Positions 57,208 through 64,000 of a stretch of DNA of 64,000 nt are shown piece by piece. This DNA is from Lucinisca nassula. Its lineage: Eukaryota; Mollusca; Bivalvia; Lucinida; Lucinidae. Made by a program: the position numbers and the translations under genes. The notes below the pieces were generated by a model. The model made no database searches, was not told the DNA's origin, and saw nothing but the letters and a program-made list of their open reading frames with translations. Every line of letters begins with the position of its first letter. Positions within the stretch are counted from its first letter, which is position 1. The stretch lies in assembly GCA_963580285.1 (NCBI GenBank), contig OY757026.1, positions 50,071,143-50,135,142 of the forward strand, written 5' to 3'.

Positions 57208-57500
57208 TTTGATTTGAGGTTTAACATCCCCGCCAACACTGTAAAGGTCATTTTGGAGATGTTGCTTCCAATTTTGTGGGACTTTTACCCGACATTGAGA
57301 TGAAATGACATCTCAAGCCCAGCCGCCCAATGAAACCAATAGGGTTTATAAGCATGGACGGTCCGACACGCACCGCTTTGCTTGGGCAGGGTTAGATCCT
57401 CTAAGGGGTTTACCAGTACTTGTGTGCAGGTTGATTTCAGCTCTACGTGGAAGCACCATACAGCCTATCCATTTTTTCAAGCCTCGATGGGCGGGGGCAG
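57208..57500 (-). repeat. SINE-S copy
   Basis: GATTTGAGGTTTAACATCCC to CCTCGATGGGCGGGGGC. GCTTGATTGAAGAGT flanks both sides (57189-57203 as TCTTGATTGAAGAGT, and 57501-57515), a likely target duplication. Confidence 0.9.
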
Positions 57501-57529
57501 CTTGATTGAAGAGTAACATTATTTTCAAA

Positions 57530-57622
57530 TGAATTGAAAATGTACAATTTCAATCCTGCCTTTATAAATAGAAAATGAACTGAAAATGCACGATTTCCAT
57601 GTTGCCTTTATAAATAGAACAA
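57530..57622. repeat. two 49-bp tandem units
   Basis: GAATTGAAAATGTACAATTT and GAACTGAAAATGCACGATTT, each followed by TGCCTTTATAAATAGAA. Confidence 0.7.
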
Positions 57623-57771
57623 TTAATTTTTATGCTTATTGAATGATCGGGTATTCGCCCAATTTTTTACGGAAAAGCCAAATCAGTGTTGGCCCAGATC
57701 AGACTGCACAAAATGCAAACAGTCACTTGAGTTTTTTCCATTAGTAAAACAAAGAACAAGAGAACAGTTTT

Positions 57772-58075
57772 TGTTTGTTTGGATTGGGTTTTAACGTCCC
57801 CGTCAACACTATTAAGGTCATTTTGGAGACGTTGCTTCCAATTTTGTGGGACTCTTACCCAACATTGAGATGAAATGACATCACAAGCCCTGCTGCCCAA
57901 TGAAACCAGAAGGCTTATAATTTTTATTATGCGTTGGACAATCTGACACACACCGCTTTGCCTGGGCAGACTTAGTCCTAAGCGGTTTACCAGTACTCTT
58001 GTGTGGTCAGATTCAGTCAGCTCAGCGTGGAAGCACCATGAAGCCCAATCTATTTCTCCAAGCCCTGATGGGCGG
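57772..58075 (-). repeat. SINE-S copy
   Basis: GGATTGGGTTTTAACGTCCC to GCCCTGATGGGCGGGA. A short core-1 fragment (GGCCCAGATCAGACTGC) lies upstream at 57690. Confidence 0.8.
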
Positions 58076-58169
58076 GAACGACAAGAGAGCAGTAATCAGA
58101 CGTGTACCTAGGTCAAATTTTGGTGATTTTTCACCACAGAATGCAGAATCTTATCATCTTGAAGGAATT

Positions 58170-58395
58170 TGCAAAGTAACTCAAAGTTACATCCCCGAAT
58201 TTCAGATATATGGGCCCTGTCAAGCGATCTTGGTACTTATCGTCTATGCGAGCAGCGAAGGTTCAGGCGAGCCTGCGCATCCGCGCAGTCTCACCAGAAT
58301 CTTCGCTGCTCGCTCATACAAGCAGCAAATCAAGAGGAACCTTCAGACAGAAAGCCATATCCCTTGCCCCTCTGAATGGCTTGGCATGGGCAGTT
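58170..58395. mobile_element. imperfect hairpin element, GCGAGCAGCGAAG arms
   Basis: TATGCGAGCAGCGAAGGTTC and CTTCGCTGCTCGCTCATA pair around GCGAGCCTGCGCATCCGCGC. Overlapping frames on the + strand (68-132 aa) come from the palindrome. Confidence 0.5.
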
Positions 58396-58524
58396 AAAAT
58401 TTGTCATGACGGAATGCTCAAAGACACACATTCGCTTGGCGGGGCTCATATTTGGTGGCTGAGAGTTATAGCAGTGTTCAGGAAATTTACTATTTACTCC
58501 ATGTTAACAAGTCTTTGTAATGGA

Positions 58525-58700
58525 CACCCATGTAAACCATACTTTACATGGAGTTAAGTGGGGTTTACAAGGGTATATATGATTTTTCTCACTTTTCTTT
58601 AGAAACATTGTGGGTACTTGTTAGTATCGCCTCTGAGGCGGGTCAAATGAGCACCCAGTCTATTGCAGACATAAGAGCAAAATATCATGAAGCTTATCAG
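58525..58700. repeat. MITE-E, worn
   Basis: GTTAAGTGGGGTTTACAAGG, GTGGGTACTTGTTAGTATCG, GCCTCTGAGGCGGGTC, GAGCACCCAGTC. Confidence 0.55.
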
Positions 58701-58711
58701 AAAATGGTCAT

Positions 58712-59240
58712 TGAACACTTATCCTGCTGAATAAATTTATTTGTATGTTTGTTTTGGAGTTTAATGGCCCAGTCAACACTATTTTAGGTCATTTTTGAGC
58801 CGGTCAGTTTACCTATCCACACTTTTCCTGGGCAGGCTTATAAGGAAGCGGTTAACCAGTACAGTGCACTTTCTTTCACCAGAAACTGACAACTGCCCTT
58901 CTTGAACCAACGGAAGAGAGAGAATGACCGTAGAAAAGATTTCATGATCAATCTCCACAAAAGAATGTTGCCGATGCCGGCAGGTATCGAACCCGAGTCC
59001 TGATCACCAGTCAGACGTGCATCCGACTGAGCTACCATGGCCGTCGAATGAATTTATCTAGCCACACCCATTTCTGACTGTCAACCAATTTTATTTAGCC
59101 ACACCCATTTCTGACTATCAACCAATCAAGTTACTTGATATAATGTAGCAAACTGAATGACAGTTTCCGAAGCCATCTGATCTGGATCTACCCTGCTTAC
59201 AAAGGTAGGGTTTTTCGTGTTCAGGGGGATAAGACAAAAA
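58712..59240 (+). mobile_element. MITE-A split by SINE-T
   Basis: CACTTATCCTGCTGAATAAA at the left; GAATTTATCTAGCCACACCC, a local duplicate of AGCCACACCCATTTCTGACT, and GGGGGATAAG at the right. Confidence 0.72.
58740..59046 (-). repeat. SINE-T nested in MITE-A
   Basis: The tail GTTTTGGAGTTTAATGGCCC is at the left; minus-strand box B GGTTCGATACCTGCC. GAATAAATTTAT / GAATGAATTTAT on the two sides is probably the target duplication. Confidence 0.85.
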
Positions 59241-59262
59241 AAGCCATGCAGGCTTGTTATCC

Positions 59263-59474
59263 TAACTCTTATCATAATGTTCACAACAACCAATATCTTT
59301 GGAAAAAGTGTAGATCCAGATCAGATGGCTTCTTCAGAAGCCATCTGATCAAGTTCTACACTGTTTGAAATTCAGTTTATGAAATTGTAGGAATAAATTA
59401 CATGAAGAAATCTGATTGGTTCAAAGTCAGAAATGGGTGTGGCTTAACTGAATATTCAGCAAGAGAAGGGCTAA
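59263..59474 (-). mobile_element. MITE-A copy
   Basis: CTAACTCTTATCATAATGTT, core GATGGCTTCTTCAGAAGCC, GGGTGTGGCTTAACTGAATA, GCAAGAGAAGGGCTAA; both TTAA sites are mutated. Confidence 0.78.
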
Positions 59475-59518
59475 AATGCAGAGAAACAAGGTTTTCTGTG
59501 TCTATGCCATAACACAAC

Positions 59519-59798
59519 ATCATGAAAACGTGCCTATATAATTTTGACCCCCTTGAACCCCACTTTTATATAGTAAAACTGGGGTTTGCAGGGGTAAACC
59601 TTATTTTTCTTATTTCTGCTCTAAAATATAGATTGTGGGTACTCGTTAGAACCGCCTCGATGAGGCGGTTCTAACGTGTACCAACAATCTATATTTTGAG
59701 CAGAAATAAGAAAAATATCACAATTTTTCATCTAAAATTGTAGTTTTTCCGGTGGTTAAATTTGCAATGTATTTGTATAGGCATGTTTTCGTAATGAG
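59519..59798. mobile_element. MITE-E, best full-length copy
   Basis: TCATGAAAACGTGCCTATAT and TATAGGCATGTTTTCGTAAT as ends. AACCCCACTTTTATATAG, core GTGGGTACTCGTTAGAACC and complement, GAGCAGAAATAAGAAAAAT. Confidence 0.85.
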
Positions 59799-60156
59799 TT
59801 TTCTTGTTATATTACAAGATCATGTGATAAAGATCGTGCTGTATCAAATTCTAATTTTATAGCATATTGAATGTTTTAATTGTTTAATAATAGCAGTCTT
59901 GTGTTACATTTCGTGGAACTCTGCAATTACTGTAAAGGCAAATTAATACACCGGGGAAATTTTCTTCCATGTTTACAAGATAACAATTTTAGAACATTAC
60001 TTGGCATAATTTGTAGTTTGTGCATTAAACCATACCTTCTTTACATTACGATATTATATCCGTGTGATATAATGTTGGTTTTCCATGATATAATACCTTC
60101 TTTCATACCTCAAAAAAGGTAATTTTTCTGAAGAAAATTTGTGATATTTTTGTTAA
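59799..60156. other. unassigned; no gene seen
   Basis: AT-rich; the 80-aa frame at 59880-60122 has no known motif or homolog I recognise. Confidence 0.35.
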
Positions 60157-60592
60157 TACACTGCAACCTCATTATAACACGGTTCATTACAACGCTGTTT
60201 TAGATATAACATGGTTTCAAGATGGATCCCAAAAATGTATAGATTATAAAGAGAATCGACCATAAATGGTTATTATCTCGAAGAAAATGCCGAGGTATTG
60301 TCATAGCTCCCACGTCATCATCGTGCAAAAAACTTGGACATTTTTGTCTGCGTCGTCGTGCAAAAACTTGGACATTTTGTAATATCTCTGTCATTACTGA
60401 ACATATTCAATTGAAACTCGGACTAGTTGTTCGTTATGAAAGGGGGCTGCAGCCGAGTGTTGGCACCCCCATGCAGTGCTCTTGTTTTTCTATATAATCT
60501 ATACATTTTTGTTTGGATATAACCCAGTTGTTTAACTAAAACGGTTTCTGCTTTGGACCCCATAAGTAGTGTTATAAAGAGGTTGTGGTGTA
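60157..60592. mobile_element. MITE-H split by Hel-6
   Basis: TACACTGCAACCTCATTATA to GGTTGTGGTGTA; the central palindrome is interrupted at 60273-60485. Confidence 0.82.
60273..60485 (+). mobile_element. Hel-6, short Helentron-like insert
   Basis: 213 bp, inserted between Ts. GTCATCATCGTGCAAAAA, TTGAAACTCGGACTAGTTG, 3' hairpin GGGGGCTGCAGCC or GGGGGC..CCCCCATG, ending GTGCTCTTGT. Confidence 0.6.
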
Positions 60593-60594
60593 AT

Positions 60595-60885
60595 ACTCCA
60601 AGCATAAGTTTTGGGTGCTTGTTAGAACCACCTCATGGAGGCGGTTCTAACGAGTACCCACAACCTATGTCTTGTGTTGTGTACACTCATTTGAATCATG
60701 TTGATGAGACAATTCTGGTAACACACAACATACCATTAAAGATCAGAAAAAAATTCCTTGATTATTCCTATTATGTTTCCTGGCCTGGCTCTACGAATGA
60801 CCCTCATTGGCTCGAACGACCCCTGTCTAGAACAAATTTTATGGTTCCAAGGATGCTCGAGCTATTACAGTTTGACTGAAATTCC
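60595..60885. repeat. MITE-E core followed by element K fragment
   Basis: GTGCTTGTTAGAACCACC..GGCGGTTCTAACGAGTACC at 60616-60660, then GGCTCGAACGACCCCTGTCT and GATGCTCGAGCTATTACAGT at the right, as in K. Confidence 0.55.
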
Positions 60886-60970
60886 AAAGGAGTTTCCCTG
60901 TATAAGTAACCCCAAATGATGGTTTTCAGGGGTTATCCAGATTCTAATGTACTTATTCATCCATTTTGTT

Positions 60971-61172
60971 TTAATCCTTGCCCTGCTGAATAAATAATTT
61001 AGCCAAACCCATTTCTGACTATCATCCAATCAAATAACATGAGATAATGCATATGTTCAGTTTACAAACTGCATGGTAAACAGTGCAGATCCTGATCAGA
61101 TGGCTTCTTCAGAAGCCATCTTATCTGGATCTACACTGTTTGCAAAGGTATTTGTCGTATTCAGCAGAAAAA
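60971..61172 (+). mobile_element. MITE-A copy
   Basis: TTAATCCTTGCCCTGCTGAA, core GATGGCTTCTTCAGAAGCC, GTATTCAGCAG, then an A-run in place of the right end. Confidence 0.78.
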
Positions 61173-61437
61173 AAAAAAATGAAATGAAACATGTATTTAC
61201 ACAATGATAAGGCAAGTGATGTCAGGAGTGTCAATTAAATATCAGCCAATGAAAAGCTGTGTTGCTTGACGATGTAAAGTTTTGAAAAGTATTTTTTTAC
61301 ATTGTCCAATAGATTTTTTGTTACAATTGCAAGTCTTTTCAGTTGGGACATGGATCTATGCTCTGTGCTCTGGTGCAAATTACAATCTTGGTGCATTTTC
61401 ATTCTGGTAAATATCGGTGCAGGGAACTAATTGTCTC

Positions 61438-62073
61438 AACCATTTCGTCGCTCGGGAGTCAAAACCTCGTAACTCTGATTTTTGGTAAAATGACATTTTG
61501 ATACCATTAGGTTCATGAACCACAGACACATCTTTTGCCCAAAACGGCGTAGCTCTAAGCCAATCAGTTTCCATTTTACAACAGTAAACCGTATCTCACC
61601 ATAATCTTGATTGATGTAAAACCTGAATCTCAAAACATAGTGTCTCAAGTATGGTGTGGTCAGCAGAACAGTATGTCCAGACAGAGGTTGAGATTTTGAT
61701 GGCCAGTAGGCAATTCCGTAAGTAATTAAATGAAACAAAGATCAATTCAATTAAATTAATGCAGAGCTAAATAATACAGTCAACAAAAAGTGACAAAAGG
61801 ATGTAACTCCTGTATAATATGGTAAAAAAATCGTCATAAACTCGTACCTCCATAAAAATCCAAATTTCTATGGATCTGAAATGACCCAATCAGCAGCTTA
61901 TATATTGAATATTTAAGGGGTATTGGTAATGCTCCTTTGCTGGAAGAAATTTTTGAATGGAGTCCAGAAAATAAGAAGAAACATACTTTTTTCAAAAAGA
62001 GACGAAAATCGCCTGTCCTGAAAAGTTGAAAAATCTAAGTTAAGAGGTCTTGACTCCCGAACGACGATTTCCA
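61438..62073. mobile_element. TIR-bounded segment, TCGTCGYTCGGGAGTCA ends
   Basis: TTTCGTCGCTCGGGAGTCAA at the left and its inverse (TGACTCCCGAACGACGATTT) at the right, about 27 bp with four or five mismatches. A 100-aa minus-strand frame (61436-61738) has no recognised motif. Single copy in the window. Confidence 0.45.
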
Positions 62074-62083
62074 TTGTGTTTAT

Positions 62084-62285
62084 TTTTACCCTTATCTTGC
62101 TGTTCACGACAACCCCTATATTTGCAAACAGTGTAAATCCAGATCAGATGGCTTCTAAAGAAGGATCTACACTGTTTGACATTCAGTTTATGATTTTGAA
62201 GGAATAAATTGCATCAAGCAATCTGATTGGTTCAAAGTTAGAAATAGGTGTGGCAAAACTGAATATTCAGCAAGATAAGGGTTAA
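62084..62285 (-). mobile_element. MITE-A copy, one core arm deleted
   Basis: TTACCCTTATCTTGCTGTTC to CAAGATAAGGGTTAA; the core reads GATGGCTTCTAAAGAAGGAT, losing about 15 bases of the stem. Confidence 0.82.
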
Positions 62286-62339
62286 TTTGCTACACTCCTT
62301 CCTGATTCTCAGCCAATTGTGTTCCATGAATTTCATTTT

Positions 62340-62425
62340 TACTGTGGAATCAGGAACTGAATGAAGAACAGTATAGATCCTGATCAGCTGGCTCCCATGA
62401 AGATCAGGATCTATATTGTTTTAGA
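62340..62425. repeat. core-1 hairpin remnant
   Basis: GAACAGTATAGATCCTGATC, AGCTGGCTCCCATGAAGATC, AGGATCTATATTGTTTT. Confidence 0.55.
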
Positions 62426-62555
62426 GAAAGATATAATGGTTGGTTGGTTGATTCGAGGTTTAACATTTCCACCAACACTCTATAGGTCATTTTGGAGACA
62501 TTGCTTCAAATTTTGTGGGACTTTTGCCCGACATTGAGATGAAATGACATCTCAA

Positions 62556-62776
62556 AATAGAAGTGAAGGCAATGATCATGAATCTATACAATTAACCAAC
62601 AGCCCCCATCGGAGACACCAAAGGGAAAGAAACACAAACATGAAACTACTAGACCCAAATCAGAAAGCCAAAAGGACGGTTACTTTCCCACTAAAGGCCA
62701 GTTGGCTATCCAAAACAAAATAATACAAGCGATACACACACTCAAAGACAAGCCATAACAAAAATAAACCACGACA
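62556..62776. repeat. repeat I, single-unit copy
   Basis: AATAGAAGTGAAGGCAATGA, CACCAAAGGGAAAGAAAC, AAGGACGGTTACTTTCCCAC, CAAAGACAAGCCATAAC; matches 50345-50890 without the minisatellite. Confidence 0.75.
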
Positions 62777-62853
62777 GATTACTAATCGATTATCGATCGC
62801 AATGGTAAGAGTGATAATCGATTATCTTTTCACCTCTGATTAGCCAGCCCTAC
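62777..62853. mobile_element. element L end
   Basis: GATTACTAATCGATTATCGA, GATAATCGATTATCTTTTCA, GATTAGCCAGCCCTA; the right end of L as at 39690-39762. Confidence 0.65.
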
Positions 62854-63198
62854 TTAGAACCTTGTAAGGGGTTTACCAGTATTAATGTGCAGTCCAATAG
62901 CCCAATCTATTTCTTTAAGCCCAGATGGGCAGGGGCCGAGACAAAGATATATCTGGATTCAGCATGGTGAGGGCTAAAATTATAAACACTGCTTTTCTAT
63001 TGTAATGGCAGAGGACATGTATAAGCTCTGTAGCTTAGTCAGATCCTATTTAACATGTCTTTTGTGTGTTTGAAATTGAATATTTGCTTCAAATATAATA
63101 TTGTTTAAACCAATGGCAGAGGCAAAATAGTGCAGACCCAGATCAGAGTGCTCTCAGTGTTTTACCTAGTTGTTCAAAGTAATTAGGTGTTAGTTAAT

Positions 63199-63457
63199 TA
63201 TACCCCCGGCGTATGCCATGGGGGTATATAGTTTTTGTCTTTTCCGTCTGTCTGTCCGTAAACAATTATTTTGTGTCAAAGATATCTCAGGAACTGCTTC
63301 ACATAGAAACTTGAAATTTTGCACACATGATCAGTATGACTACTTGTATTGTGGGAAAGAAAATAAGGGCCAAGGGGTCAGGCCTTTTAGAGTTATTTCC
63401 CTTTGTAGTTCGGCACTGGCCGGGGGTATACGTGCCCCACTGGGCACTTTTGTCTAG
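63199..63457 (+). mobile_element. Hel-3, minimal 259-bp copy
   Basis: TATACCCCCGGCGTATGCCA pairs with GGGGGTATA. A short TGTCTGTCCG tract and one internal unit (GAAACTTGAAATTTTGCACA) follow, then GGCCGGGGGTATACGTGCCC, hairpin GTGCCCCACTGGGCAC, GTCTAG. Both ends intact. Confidence 0.85.
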
Positions 63458-63576
63458 TTTTATATTAAAATATAGTCTTATCTTTGCTGAAAGAAAAGTG
63501 TTTGCTTATTTTTTTCAGGAAAAATACCACTGCCTAAATTGTTCTATCAAGTTTATTAACCCTTTTGTATCATTTT

Positions 63577-63858
63577 GTTTGATTTGAGGTTTAATGTCCC
63601 CTCAACACTGTAAAGGTCATTTTGGAGACGTTGCTTCCAATTTTGTGGGACTTTTACCCGACATTGAGATGACGTCTCAAGCCCTGTCACCCAATGAAAC
63701 CAATAGGGTTTATAAGCATGAACGGGCCGACTCGCACCGCTTTGCCTGTGCAGGCTTAGATCCTCTAAGCAGTTTACTCATGTGCAGGTCAGTTTCAGCT
63801 CTGCATGGAAGCATCATGCAGCCCATCTATCTCTTCAAGCCCCGATGGGCGGGGGCCG
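63577..63858 (-). repeat. SINE-S copy
   Basis: GATTTGAGGTTTAATGTCCC to CCCCGATGGGCGGGGGCC. Confidence 0.87.
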
Positions 63859-64000
63859 TTTTTTGTATCATATGGAATCTTGCTCCTTATATCTTGGACC
63901 CAATATACACGGACTAGTCACTACACTGTAAGTGATACTATTTATTGGAAAAATGCGGTCATGGCTGAGGCTTAAAATTTTGCTGCATAAAACATTTACA

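Larger units (their letters stand above)
62437..62942 (-). repeat. SINE-S split by repeat I and an element L end
   Basis: GATTCGAGGTTTAACATTTC to GAAATGACATCTCA at 62437-62555, then CTTGTAAGGGGTTTACCAGT to CCCAGATGGGCAGGGGCC at 62862-62939. Confidence 0.7.

Noticed and set aside
58169..58557. Overlapping + frames of 68-132 aa
   Set aside because: They cover a palindrome and a worn MITE-E; frames overlap heavily and none has a recognisable domain.
61436..61738. 100-aa minus-strand frame as a transposase remnant
   Set aside because: No DDE-like or DNA-binding motif visible; kept only as part of a possible TIR segment.

Overview
This window is nuclear DNA from an animal, most likely a marine bivalve mollusc and possibly a heterodont clam. 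The evidence is one spliced gene with long introns, no dense run of ORFs, and a mass of tRNA-derived SINEs, palindromic MITEs and Helitron-like elements beginning AGCTCACC of a kind common in bivalve genomes. The clade call is inference. Nothing here looks prokaryotic or viral.

The only protein-coding gene I can support is a hyccin (FAM126) homologue on the + strand. Seven exons lie at 23726-23806, 38251-38369, 40507-40602, 47684-47866, 49876-49963, 53843-54002 and 55956-56434. All have AG/GT borders, the intron phases agree (0,2,2,2,0,1), and together they make 1206 nt, i.e. 401 codons plus a TAG stop. The first coding exons, about 100-110 residues, were not found; a weak candidate lies at 17953-18011. 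Hyccin proteins are subunits of the plasma-membrane PI4K-III-alpha/TTC7/FAM126 complex.

Almost everything else is repeat. I use working names. MITE-A: TTAA + CCCTTATCTTGCTG ends. MITE-B: GTATTTTGTGATAAC ends. MITE-C: TACCGTAA ends. MITE-D: TACAGTRGAATTCC ends. MITE-E: AAACACGCCTATA ends. MITE-F: TTAACCCGTAAAATG end. MITE-G: TTAACCCTTTTTGTACC ends. MITE-H: TACACCAAAACCTC ends. K, L, M, J and R are rarer elements. SINE-S has the tail GACGTTAAACCTCAAATC and a CAAA repeat; SINE-P, -Q, -T, -U and -V are tRNA-derived. Hel-1 to Hel-6 are Helentron-like non-autonomous elements: a 5' hairpin, tandem internal units, an inverted copy of the 5' end near the 3' end, a 3' hairpin, and TCTTGT or CTAGT at the tip.

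Layout. 1-9.3 kb: MITE-A, -B, -C and -F copies with two SINEs, many nested or abutting. 9.3-15.1 kb: SINE-S fragments, a CACATGCATG microsatellite and a 1.3 kb AACAGCATGTCC satellite. 15.1-17.3 kb: Hel-1 inside MITE-D. 18-31.5 kb: MITEs, SINEs with clear target duplications, hyccin exon 'a', then a 2.8 kb Hel-1 and three MITE-B copies. 31.7-33.7 kb: Hel-1 inside SINE-S. 34-41 kb: duplicated repeats and two hyccin exons. 41.3-44 kb: Hel-2 split by a 1.7 kb hAT-like foldback element. 44-47 kb: Hel-3 array. 47-56.5 kb: the last four hyccin exons among MITE-E copies and Hel-4. 56.5-64 kb: 3' flank with more MITEs and SINEs.

The most interesting signal is modularity. MITE families with unrelated ends and different target sites carry the same central hairpin. 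One core (GCAAACAGTG..GATCAGA) sits in MITE-A, -C, -F, -G and L. A second (GTGGGTACTCGTTAGAACC) sits in MITE-B, -E and K. Likewise six Helentron-like families share one architecture although their sequences differ.
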